From the NCBI GenBank assembly GCA_002279765.1, contig NCCR01000213.1, forward strand, positions 1-11,704: 11,704 nucleotides of DNA. Direction: 5' to 3'. The notes beneath the pieces are model-generated. The model did no database searches. It was not told the DNA's origin and saw only the letters and a list, made by a program, of their open reading frames with translations. Positions 1 to 6,566 of this stretch are shown here, piece by piece; within the stretch, counting starts at the first letter, position 1, and each line of letters starts with the position of its first letter. Origin of the DNA: Verrucomicrobia bacterium 12-59-8 (lineage in GTDB: Bacteria; Verrucomicrobiota; Verrucomicrobiae; Verrucomicrobiales; Verrucomicrobiaceae). The translations under genes and the position numbers were made by a program.

Positions 1-438
1 GATTTTGTGCGGGCTGTCGGGAAACACCACGGAGCCAATGTCGCGCCCCTCCATGACCAGCGGGCCAATGGCGGCAAGCGCACGCTGATCGGCCACAAGG
101 CGATCACGAACTTCATTGACGCGGGCGATGAATGACACCGCACGATTGACGAGATCACTGTTGAGTTCGGCATCCGTGAGCGCCCGTCCGGCGATGCAGA
201 CCTGCGTTTTTCCTTCAACGACGGGAGACTCGATGGCGATGGCAGCAGCGGCGGCGCGAACGGCCTCCGCATCCTGCGGCTCAACGCCGGCTTGCAGCAC
301 AGCCCAGGTCATGGCGCGGTACATGTTGCCGGTGTTGACGTACGTGCGGCCAAGGCGCTGAGCGACGAGGCGCGCAATGCTGCTTTTTCCCGAGGCTGCG
401 GGCCCGTCAATCGTGATGACTGAATGCGCCATACTCAT
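1..438 (-). CDS. cmk: Cytidylate (CMP/dCMP) kinase, N-terminal part, cut by window edge
   Basis: Cytidylate kinase transfers the gamma-phosphate of ATP to CMP or dCMP in the cytoplasm, feeding CDP/dCDP into RNA, DNA and phospholipid synthesis. The window holds 146 codons of a family usually near 220 residues; the C-terminal lid and ATP-binding part lie beyond the left edge. A P-loop GPAASGKS is at residues 12-19. The CMP-site segment NTGNMYRAMT is at 35-44, and the family signature EGRDIGSVVFP at 130-140 includes the Arg-Asp pair that contacts the CMP phosphate and ribose. Relatives usually read DTGAMYRA or DSGAIYR in the CMP-site segment, so Asn35 and Asn38 are variants. The start at 438 gives a 4-bp ATGA overlap with the aroA stop, which suggests translational coupling. 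A second Met at codon 3 is a possible alternative start. I recognise the family with high confidence. Confidence 0.95.
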   Translation of the reverse strand, partial: MSMAHSVITIDGPAASGKSSIARLVAQRLGRTYVNTGNMYRAMTWAVLQAGVEPQDAEAVRAAAAAIAIESPVVEGKTQVCIAGRALTDAELNSDLVNRAVSFIARVNEVRDRLVADQRALAAIGPLVMEGRDIGSVVFPDSPHKI

Positions 439-1817
439 GATCTGGCACGATTCATTTTGTCCACGAGCGGCTGTGGCACGGTGGACATGACGGGAATCGG
501 CCGTGCGCCATCGTCTCCATTGATGAAGAGATCGAGATGTCGCTCAAAGCCTGGATAGGAGGTGGAGATGCACTCGCTGCCCTCGATCGTGGTGGTGCCT
601 TCGGCAAACATGCCGGCGACGAGGAAGGCCATGGCGATGCGGTGGTCCCCAAAGCAGGGCAGCGTGGCTCCCTGCAGTTTGGCTCCGCCTTCAATTTCCA
701 TGCCGTCGGGATGCTCGGTGACGGTGACACCCATCAGACGCAGATTGGAAGCGACGGCGGCGATGCGATCCGTCTCCTTCACGCGCAGTTCGGAGGCGTC
801 ACGGATGAGCGTCTTGCCACGAGCCAGCGCGGCGGCCACTGCCAGGATGGGCAGTTCATCGATGACATTGGGGATAATTTCACCACCGATCACCGTGGCG
901 TTCAAATCACCACCCCGGACGGTGATGTTGCCACGTGGTTCACCGTCTGAATGCGTTTCGGAGTTCGTGATTTGAGCCCCCATGCGCAGGAGGATGGTGA
1001 TGACTCCGGTACGAGTAGGATTGAGGCCCACATTGTTGATGGTGATCTGAGCCCCGGGCGTGGCCGCCGCGGCGACCATCCAGAACGCGGCGCTGGAAAT
1101 GTCTCCCGGCACCATGATGTCATTGGCCCGTGGCTCCTGGCCGCCATAGACACTGACGCAGTCGTCTTCACGGAGCCATTTGATGCCGAAGTGCGTGAAG
1201 AGGCGCTCCGTGTGGTTGCGAGTGGCCACCGGCTCCACCACCGTTGTCTTGCCCGTGGCAAAAAGTCCGGCCAGCAGGATGGCGCTTTTCACCTGGGCGC
1301 TGGCGACGGGCAGCTTGTAGTAAATGGATTTCAAGGGAGCACCGCGAATGGTGAGCGGCGCGCAGATTTTTTCACCCTGGCCGGTGATCATGGCCCCCAT
1401 CTGACCGAGGGGATCGGCAACACGCTTCATGGGACGCTTCGAGAGCGAGGCATCGCCAAAGAGTTCCGTTTTGAAATCCTGCCCGGCGAGGATGCCGGAG
1501 AGCAGGCGGATGGTGGTGCCGGAATTGCCGCAATCCACGGGCTGCTCGGGCGCTTTCAGCTTCATGCCGTTGCCGGTGATGGCGAGCTTCACGAGGCCCA
1601 CGCCTTCCACTTCCTCCAGAGGCTCCATGGTGGCGCCGAGGGCCTGCATGGCATGCACGGTGCAGAGGCAGTCTTCGCTGGGCAGGAAGCCATCAATGAT
1701 GGTCGTGCCCTTCGCGAGTCCGGCAAACATTGCGGAACGGTGGGAGATGCTTTTGTCACCGGGGATGGTGATTTCGGCGGGAATGCTTTTGAGTTTCTTC
1801 GACTTGAGGCTGGCCAT
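435..1817 (-). CDS. aroA: 3-phosphoshikimate 1-carboxyvinyltransferase (EPSP synthase), class II type
   Basis: EPSP synthase joins phosphoenolpyruvate to shikimate-3-phosphate, the sixth step of the shikimate pathway, in the cytoplasm. The 460-residue protein is slightly longer than the usual 425-445. Visible motifs are PGDKSISHRS (19-28, substrate-binding Lys22, Ser23, Arg27), GNSGTTIRL (97-105), SAQVK (173-177), RNHTE (200-204), NPTR (266-269), IDELP (catalytic Asp320), LRVKETDRI (344-352) and FGDHRIAMAF (389-398). GDKS, SAQxK, RxHTE and NxTR together are the pattern of class II enzymes such as CP4 and Bacillus AroA. Residue 100 is Gly, as in Bacillus, not the Ala of CP4. About 28 residues follow the normal end of the fold and look disordered. 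The ATG is 6 bp after the tyrA stop, and the gene overlaps cmk by 4 bp, so it sits inside a tight tyrA-aroA-cmk operon. Confidence 0.97.
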   Translation of the reverse strand: MASLKSKKLKSIPAEITIPGDKSISHRSAMFAGLAKGTTIIDGFLPSEDCLCTVHAMQALGATMEPLEEVEGVGLVKLAITGNGMKLKAPEQPVDCGNSGTTIRLLSGILAGQDFKTELFGDASLSKRPMKRVADPLGQMGAMITGQGEKICAPLTIRGAPLKSIYYKLPVASAQVKSAILLAGLFATGKTTVVEPVATRNHTERLFTHFGIKWLREDDCVSVYGGQEPRANDIMVPGDISSAAFWMVAAAATPGAQITINNVGLNPTRTGVITILLRMGAQITNSETHSDGEPRGNITVRGGDLNATVIGGEIIPNVIDELPILAVAAALARGKTLIRDASELRVKETDRIAAVASNLRLMGVTVTEHPDGMEIEGGAKLQGATLPCFGDHRIAMAFLVAGMFAEGTTTIEGSECISTSYPGFERHLDLFINGDDGARPIPVMSTVPQPLVDKMNRARS

Positions 1818-1823
1818 GATCTT

Positions 1824-2687
1824 TCAGACCGCCGGAAGGAGGTCGCGCAGGGCTTTGGCCTGGGCGAGAAACCGGCGGAGGGCTTCTTCGTCCATGCTCT
1901 GCAGCATTTCAAGAAGCTCTCGCAGGACAGAAGAGGCATCTTGCAGCGCCGCCATGACCTCGATGCGGTTTTGCATCAGGATGCCCGCCCACATGTGGGG
2001 GTCGCCCCCGGCCACACGGGTGGTGTCACGAAAGCCGCCGGCTGAGCTGTCGAGCACGCCGGTGTCCTGGCTGAGAGCCGCCAGGGTCGTCAGCACGGCC
2101 ATGGAGTGAGGCAGGTGCGAAATGCGTGCCACGCAGTGATCATGCTGCTGCGGCGTCATTTCCTGGATGCGACAGCCGAGCTTGACCCAAAAGGTGCGCA
2201 ATCTCGCCAGATGCTGCGGCTTGGTGTTTGCGGTCGGCGTCACGATGCAGGCCGCTTGATGAAACAGATCTCCGCGAGCATGGGCCAGTCCGGTATGCTG
2301 GGAGCCCGCCATGGGGTGGCTGCCGAGAAAAGCCGCCTTGGTGGGGCTAAAGAGGGCCTCCAGTTCGGCCACCACGCCCCCTTTCACACTGCCGACGTCC
2401 GTGACAATCAAATCGTCGGACAGGTCGCAGGCAGCCATCTGACGCGCAATGTCCGGCATGTGCTGGATCGGCATGCACAGAACCGCGAGCGAAGCCCCCT
2501 GAATGATGGCCGCGACGTCGTCGCTGGCTATGACACCCGGAAGCACACGCTTCACTTCATCCACCGCCTCGGCACGCCGGGCCCACACGCGAACTTCCAC
2601 GCCTGGCATGCGCTGCTGGATGGTTTTGGCCAGTGATCCGCCCAGCAGGCCGGGACTAAAAATGGCAATGGAACGTTCGACGGACAC
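1824..2687 (-). CDS. tyrA: Prephenate/arogenate dehydrogenase (TyrA family), no ACT domain
   Basis: TyrA oxidatively decarboxylates prephenate (or arogenate) to 4-hydroxyphenylpyruvate (or tyrosine), committing chorismate to tyrosine. The protein has 287 residues: an N-terminal Rossmann domain (about 1-170), then the all-helical dimerisation domain. Family motifs are TDVGSVKG (96-103), GSHPMAGS (122-129, with the active-site His124) and, in the C-terminal half, RISHLPH and GGFRDTTRVAGGDPHMW, whose Arg contacts the substrate carboxylate. The length leaves no room for a C-terminal ACT regulatory domain, so feedback control by that route is unlikely. The dinucleotide motif reads SPGLLGGS (11-18), with Ser in place of the first Gly. 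Strand beta-2 ends in ARR (36-38) without an acidic residue, which hints at NADP+ use (inference). The start is GTG at 2687, with no Shine-Dalgarno and no good alternative upstream. The gene precedes aroA by 6 bp. Confidence 0.93.
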   Translation of the reverse strand: MSVERSIAIFSPGLLGGSLAKTIQQRMPGVEVRVWARRAEAVDEVKRVLPGVIASDDVAAIIQGASLAVLCMPIQHMPDIARQMAACDLSDDLIVTDVGSVKGGVVAELEALFSPTKAAFLGSHPMAGSQHTGLAHARGDLFHQAACIVTPTANTKPQHLARLRTFWVKLGCRIQEMTPQQHDHCVARISHLPHSMAVLTTLAALSQDTGVLDSSAGGFRDTTRVAGGDPHMWAGILMQNRIEVMAALQDASSVLRELLEMLQSMDEEALRRFLAQAKALRDLLPAV

Positions 2688-2728
2688 GGCAGAGGGAGAA
2701 ACAGGACAATTCCGAAGGTTTCCACGTC

Positions 2729-2750
2729 CGGCCCGGAAGAACCCAGGCCG
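2729..2750 (-). promoter_or_regulatory. GC-rich hairpin in the tyrA leader
   Basis: On the minus strand, CGGCCTGG pairs with CCGGGCCG across a 6-nt loop (GTTCTT), giving an 8-bp stem with one G-U pair. It lies in the 97-bp gap between the lipoprotein stop and the tyrA GTG. No T-run follows, so it is not a classical Rho-independent terminator. It could be a partial attenuator, an mRNA stabiliser or a processing site. The structure is read directly from the sequence; the role is a guess. Confidence 0.35.
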
Positions 2751-2784
2751 ACGGACACAGTCTTCGACTCAACAGCGCGCCGCC

Positions 2785-3291
2785 TCAGGGCACACGAAAG
2801 ATTTTGCCGGTATAGGGGCACTTCGCCTTCTGGCCCGACTGGAAGTCACGCACGTCAATGGCCTGTCCATTCGGATCAAACGGGCTTTTCACAAAACCTG
2901 GTTTGCCGGTGATACGCGTGGCGAAAGGGATCTCTGCAGCAACAGGTGCGGGAGCAGGAGTGACTGGCGGCGGGGTGCTGCCAGGAGGAGTTACGGTCAC
3001 CGGCGGCGGTGCCGTGGGATTGTCGGTCGTCGGCGGGGGAGTGACATTGTCACCCGTCACAGGAGCGTTGGGATTGGGGGGCTGAACCGCCGCAGCGTCA
3101 GGGGAGCCGAGATTAACGCCGTCAAAATACTGGGTCTGCTCCTGCGAGACGCCATAGCGGGGCGGCACATCCAGGGAGCGCCCACGCCCATGTCCGCGTC
3201 CGCCAGGGGGCGGCGGCGGATTAGGGCCGTAACATGCGGAGAAGCTGGTGACGGTCGCGATCAGCAAGAATGCCTGCAGGGGTCGTTTCAT
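2785..3291 (-). CDS. Small proline-rich lipoprotein with conserved 'PYTGKIFRVP' C-terminus, function unknown
   Basis: This is a 168-residue secreted protein of unknown function. The N-terminus has Lys2/Arg3, a hydrophobic stretch (5-17) and a lipobox FSAC with Cys20, so Sec export and lipidation by signal peptidase II are expected. The mature protein starts with a Gly/Arg and poly-Pro patch. A long Pro/Thr/Ala/Val-rich linker follows to about residue 123, and it is probably disordered and spans cell-envelope space. The last 39 residues (130-168) form a compact conserved-looking unit: PGFVKSPFDPNG, then IDVRDFQSGQKAKCPYTGKIF, ending RVP. I recall similar tails (PGFV-SP, VDV-G, PYTGKIF-VP) on short proteins of Verrucomicrobiota; no function is known to me. 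The ATG lies 27 bp after the dnaN stop, so co-transcription with dnaN is likely. There is no Shine-Dalgarno. Confidence 0.8.
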   Translation of the reverse strand: MKRPLQAFLLIATVTSFSACYGPNPPPPPGGRGHGRGRSLDVPPRYGVSQEQTQYFDGVNLGSPDAAAVQPPNPNAPVTGDNVTPPPTTDNPTAPPPVTVTPPGSTPPPVTPAPAPVAAEIPFATRITGKPGFVKSPFDPNGQAIDVRDFQSGQKAKCPYTGKIFRVP

Positions 3292-3318
3292 GGCGTGGTT
3301 GTTGGAAAAAAGAAGGGA

Positions 3319-4416
3319 TCAGGCATTTACGCGCATGGGCATCAGCACATACAGGAAGTTCGTGCCGCTGCGCAGCACCCCGGGGCTGATTTCATCAATG
3401 AGATGCAGGTGCACCTCGTCGGCGCTCAGATTGCGCAGCGGAGCCATGGCGAATTCTGGATTGAACGCGATGGTGATGGACGCGCCCTTGTAATTGATGG
3501 CCACCGTTTCACGCGCTTCGCCGACGTCCGGAGAAGTGGCGACGATTTCCACACTGCCTGGCGTGAAGATGAATTTGATCGAGTTCGATTTTTCCGTGAC
3601 CAGCAGGGAGACACGTGAGATGGCGCGGAGAAAGGCCTCCCGCTCCAGCGGAATGCGTTCCTTGGACTCACCCGGAATGACCTGCCGGTAGTTCGGGTAG
3701 TTGCCGTCGATGAGCTTGCTGACCAGCAGGCTCTCGCCCAGATCAAAGCCGACCTGTGAACCGGTGACGCGGATGGCCACTTCGCCGGAATCTCCCAGCA
3801 GGCGGGAAAGCTCGTTCACCGCCTTGGTCGGCACAATGATGTCGATCTCCTGGCTTTGCGGGAACTCCAGTTCCTGCTCGACCATGGCCAGACGGCGGCC
3901 ATCGGTGGCCACCATGGTCAGGGCGTTGTCTTTGAAGGAGAACAGGATGCCGTTGAGCACGTAGCGCGTTTCGTCCGTGGAAATGGCGTAGCTGGTTTTG
4001 CGCAGGCAGTCGCGCAGCATCTGCTGCTCGATGCGGAACTCACGCGCATCATCGAAACGAGGCAGCGCCGGGAATTCCTCGCTGGTAAGGCCCAGCACTT
4101 TGAAATAGCTGGGACCGCTGCGGATGGAGGCGACGTTCTTCTCATCAACCTTGACTTGAATTTCCTCGGCCGGCAGTTCGCGAACGATGGTGGCAAGACG
4201 GCGTGCCGGGAGAGTGGTGGCGCCCGGTTCTTCCACTTCCGCAGGAACCGAACACGTCACACCGACATCCAAGTCGGTGGTGGTGAGCTCGAGCATTCCA
4301 TCCTTCGCCTTGAGCAGCACATTGGAGAGAATGGCGAGTGTGGTGCGCGAACTGACCACATGCTGGACCTGGTTGATAGCGTCCAGGAAGGATTCTTTGC
4401 TGATGGTGAACTTCAT
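3319..4416 (-). CDS. dnaN: DNA polymerase III beta subunit (sliding clamp)
   Basis: The beta clamp is a dimeric ring that tethers DNA polymerase III and other repair or replication proteins to DNA. At 365 residues it has the normal family length and shows the three repeated clamp domains (about 1-120, 128-245 and 246-365). Landmarks are MKFTISKESFLDAI at the start, ATDGRRLA (170-177), SKLIDGNYPNY (233-243) and the C-terminal YVLMPMRVNA (356-365), part of the hydrophobic pocket that binds partner proteins. The ATG at 4416 is the only start that gives the canonical N-terminus. Only a weak GCAGG is found upstream. dnaA, recF and gyrB are not adjacent; instead a lipoprotein and the aromatic amino-acid operon follow. 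No DnaA boxes are evident upstream, so this is not an obvious replication origin. Confidence 0.98.
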   Translation of the reverse strand: MKFTISKESFLDAINQVQHVVSSRTTLAILSNVLLKAKDGMLELTTTDLDVGVTCSVPAEVEEPGATTLPARRLATIVRELPAEEIQVKVDEKNVASIRSGPSYFKVLGLTSEEFPALPRFDDAREFRIEQQMLRDCLRKTSYAISTDETRYVLNGILFSFKDNALTMVATDGRRLAMVEQELEFPQSQEIDIIVPTKAVNELSRLLGDSGEVAIRVTGSQVGFDLGESLLVSKLIDGNYPNYRQVIPGESKERIPLEREAFLRAISRVSLLVTEKSNSIKFIFTPGSVEIVATSPDVGEARETVAINYKGASITIAFNPEFAMAPLRNLSADEVHLHLIDEISPGVLRSGTNFLYVLMPMRVNA

Positions 4417-4436
4417 ATAAAATGCCTGCGGGTCGA

Positions 4437-4448
4437 TTTGTTAACAAA
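4437..4448. promoter_or_regulatory. 12-bp perfect palindrome just upstream of dnaN
   Basis: TTTGTTAACAAA reads the same on both strands and is centred about 26 nt before the dnaN ATG. In that position it could be an operator, or it could place a -10-like TAACAA close to the start. The symmetry is seen directly; a regulatory role is only inferred, and an AT-rich palindrome of this size can arise by chance. Confidence 0.3.
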
Positions 4449-4503
4449 CCCCGATGAAACGGCAAGGATATTGAGCGGAAAAATCCGGGTGTCTAACTGC
4501 AAT

Positions 4504-4552
4504 CTGAGTTCCTTCACTTTACTGGCACTGAGTTCCTTCACTTTACTGGCAC
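4504..4552. repeat. Perfect 24-bp tandem duplication upstream of dnaN
   Basis: Two identical, directly adjacent 24-bp units occupy 4505-4528 and 4529-4552; the matching base at 4504 extends the period by one. On the minus (dnaN) strand each unit contains AGTGAAGGAAC. The array lies about 90-140 bp upstream of the dnaN ATG, in a plausible regulator-binding zone. Two exact copies mean either a recent slippage duplication or selection on a paired binding site. Confidence 0.9.
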
Positions 4553-4701
4553 GGCCGTTTTTCTGGGTACAGGGTCAAATTGAACTGGTTTTTGCGGCTC
4601 ACAAGCCTGCTAAAACGAAGTTTGTCGGACACCGGCGGACCTCAATTTCCAGGAGTCGCCTGAACAGCCACGGCCTCAGCGTAAAAGAACTGCACGGGGT
4701 T

Positions 4702-4777
4702 TGGTGGAGCATAGCGGGTTCGAACCGCTGACCTCCTGCATGCCATGCAGGCGCTCTACCAACTGAGCTAATGCCCC
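4702..4777 (-). tRNA. tRNA-Ala (anticodon GGC), CCA encoded
   Basis: The minus strand folds into a full 76-nt cloverleaf. The acceptor stem GGGGCAT pairs with ATGCTCC and includes the G3-U70 pair that is the alanine identity element. The D arm contains GCTCAGTTGGTAGAGC. The anticodon stem CCTGC/GCAGG encloses the loop ATGGCAT, giving anticodon GGC, which reads GCC and GCU codons. The T arm is AGCGG-TTCGAAC-CCGCT. A73 and the CCA end are encoded. The 5' end lies 2 nt beyond the terminator T-run of the upstream gene. No integrase or second copy of the 3' end was found, so there is no evidence that it serves as an integration site here. Confidence 0.97.
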
Positions 4778-4779
4778 GG

Positions 4780-4813
4780 AAAAAAACCGGCTCCCCTGTT
4801 TTTGGGGAGCCGG
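4780..4813 (-). terminator. Strong Rho-independent terminator after the Sel1-repeat gene
   Basis: On the minus strand a perfect 10-bp stem, CCGGCTCCCC against GGGGAGCCGG, encloses a 7-nt A-rich loop. It is followed directly by seven T residues, the textbook intrinsic terminator layout. It lies about 30 bp downstream of the Sel1-repeat stop codon and ends 2 nt before the tRNA-Ala 5' end, so it would separate the two transcripts unless read-through is used. Confidence 0.9.
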
Positions 4814-4844
4814 AGACTAGCAAAGGGGTCTGTTTTGACAAGTG

Positions 4845-6566
4845 CTATTTCTTCTTCTTCGTGTCACCACCTTTAGTTGTGGTGGCCTCCTGCACTGGCG
4901 CAGCACCGGCGGCTGCGGCTGCGGCCTGAGGTTTTGGCAGTTTTTCGAAGATCTTCTTCGCTTCGGCAATTTCTTCAGGCTTCATCTTACCTTCGAGCTG
5001 CTGCATGACCTTGGCGGTAACGTCCATGTCGGCCTTGTTGCCGCTCTTCAGGGCGAGTTCATCAGCCTGCTTGGCATAGGCCCAGGCGCGGGGAAGCTCT
5101 GGAGTGCCGGGAACCACACCCACAGCATAGAGATTGGCAAGACGAAGCATGGCTAGGGCCACGCCCTGCTGGGCAGCATCAGAATAGAGGCCAGCGGCCA
5201 CTGTGCGGCTCTGGCGCACGCCCGCACCCTGCTCATAGAGAATGCCAAGTGCGATCTGCGCCGGTGCAAAACCCATGTCTGCGGCACGCTGGTACCAGCC
5301 TGCTGCTGCCACGACGTCCTGCGTGACTCCGGTGCCATTGGCATAGAGTCCGGCCAGGCGGTTCATGGCCTGAACAATGCCAGCGGTGGAGGCTTTCATC
5401 AGGAAGGTGAATGCCTTGGCGGGATCTTTGTCCACCACGGTGCCGGTTTCGTAATACACGCCGACGTTGTAGAAGGCCTCGGCAAGATTGTTCTGGGCGG
5501 CCAGACGGTAGAGGTCTAGCGCGCTTTTCGGATTTGGTTGGATCAGGATGTTTTCCTTGTCGTCACGCTTGCCTTTGGGGTCTTTGATGATGCCCGTTTC
5601 AAATGCATTGCCCAAGCGGAAAAGCGCCTGCGGGTCATTGCCATTGGCGGCCTTGGTGTAGTACTCAAACGCCTTGGTCACGTCCTGCTTCACATCAGCG
5701 CCATCAGCGCCGACACCGTTTTCATAGATCTGTCCGAGGATGCGGTTTGCAGCAGCAAGGCCTTTATCCGCAGCTTCATTGAACATCTTCAAAGCGGCAT
5801 CCACGTCCTTCTTCACCAGATTCGGGCTTTCCTTGCTCTCAGGATCGCCATTCAACAGACGGGCACCATAGGTGCTGAGGGCAACAGCGCTGCCCTGCTT
5901 GCCAGCTTCAACAAGGAATTCGAGCGCCTTTTTCGGGTCTGCAGGCACGCCTTCCACTCCGGCGGAGTAAAGCTGCGCTAGGCCGAGCGTGGCTTCGCCG
6001 TCCCCTGCCTTTTCGCCTTTTTCCAGCAGTTCCTTGGCTTTCGCGGGGCTCTTCTCGACCACCACAATGCCTTTGTCACTTTCACTGACACCCTGCAGGT
6101 GGAGCTGGGCCAGCATGCGGCGCGCGACTTTGTTGTCAGCGGCTTCGGCTTCTTGGATCAGCTTGATAGCTTCCTTCACAGCTTCCGGGTTTTGCGCACC
6201 GGCCTGCATCAGCACCTGGGCGAGTTCGGATTTGGCGAGGATCTGGCCCTTGTCGGCGGCCTTGCGGAACAAAGCGGCGACTTCATTGATGTTCGCACCA
6301 CTGAGCACTCCCCAATGAGCAAGAGCGTAAATGGCGTCTTTGTCATCCTTCTGCGCCAGTTCGCGAACCTTCGCGACAGCATCATTGAAGGACTTGTTGA
6401 CATCGGTATTCGAGGTTCCTGGATTTTGCTGAACCTTGTCCTGATCAGCCTTGAGGGCTGTGAGAATTTCGGTGAACTCTTTGGAGGCTCCAGGCATTTC
6501 AGCAGTATCGATGCCAGCGACCGCGACGAGAGCCGCGAGTTTGAGTTTGAGGGCTGTAAGTAACAT
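4845..6566 (-). CDS. Exported Sel1-like (TPR-type) repeat protein
   Basis: This 573-residue helical-repeat scaffold protein has an unknown partner. It begins with a signal-peptide-like segment (MLLTALKLKLAALVAVAG), so export to the periplasm is likely but cleavage is uncertain. From about residue 76 to 505 there are roughly ten to eleven Sel1-like repeats, each with the A-x-x-LG-x-x-Y-x-x-G and A-x-x-WY-x-x-AA pattern. Clear examples are at 272-309 (LGQIYENGVG...AFEYYTKAA), 397-430 and 433-466. Charged linkers interrupt the repeats at 240-255 and 328-346. The tail (545-573) is Ala-rich and ends in four lysines. I chose the ATG at 6566 because it starts the hydrophobic segment; an upstream ATG at 6641 would add 25 unlikely residues. 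The family mediates protein-protein contacts; no enzyme motif is seen. The gene is transcribed alone and ends at a strong terminator. Confidence 0.88.
   Translation of the reverse strand: MLLTALKLKLAALVAVAGIDTAEMPGASKEFTEILTALKADQDKVQQNPGTSNTDVNKSFNDAVAKVRELAQKDDKDAIYALAHWGVLSGANINEVAALFRKAADKGQILAKSELAQVLMQAGAQNPEAVKEAIKLIQEAEAADNKVARRMLAQLHLQGVSESDKGIVVVEKSPAKAKELLEKGEKAGDGEATLGLAQLYSAGVEGVPADPKKALEFLVEAGKQGSAVALSTYGARLLNGDPESKESPNLVKKDVDAALKMFNEAADKGLAAANRILGQIYENGVGADGADVKQDVTKAFEYYTKAANGNDPQALFRLGNAFETGIIKDPKGKRDDKENILIQPNPKSALDLYRLAAQNNLAEAFYNVGVYYETGTVVDKDPAKAFTFLMKASTAGIVQAMNRLAGLYANGTGVTQDVVAAAGWYQRAADMGFAPAQIALGILYEQGAGVRQSRTVAAGLYSDAAQQGVALAMLRLANLYAVGVVPGTPELPRAWAYAKQADELALKSGNKADMDVTAKVMQQLEGKMKPEEIAEAKKIFEKLPKPQAAAAAAGAAPVQEATTTKGGDTKKKK

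Larger units (their letters stand above)
4417..4701. other. 285-bp intergenic region between tRNA-Ala and dnaN
   Basis: No credible gene is found here. A plus-strand open frame crosses it, but that frame runs through dnaN antisense. On the minus strand the region must carry dnaN expression signals. A weak candidate is TTAGAC, 17 nt, CAATAT about 60-90 bp before the ATG, which I rate low. It also holds the 24-bp tandem duplication (4504-4552) and the palindrome TTTGTTAACAAA (4437-4448). I see no DnaA boxes (TTATNCACA) and no clear terminator after the tRNA. Confidence 0.6.

Noticed and set aside
951..2045. 364-codon plus-strand open frame antisense to aroA and tyrA
   Set aside because: Both minus-strand genes have full family motifs over the whole span. 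The antisense frame is rich in His/Gly/Asp and shows no domain.
4417..4701. Possible replication origin next to dnaN
   Set aside because: No DnaA-box-like TTATNCACA sequences, no AT-rich unwinding element cluster and no dnaA gene nearby.
3856..4731. Long plus-strand open frame of 291 codons crossing dnaN, the tandem repeat and the tRNA
   Set aside because: It is antisense to dnaN and continues into the tRNA gene; its composition is that of a shadow of a GC-rich gene.
4702..4777. tRNA-Ala as an attachment site of an integrated element
   Set aside because: No integrase, no repeat of the tRNA 3' end, and both flanks are housekeeping genes.
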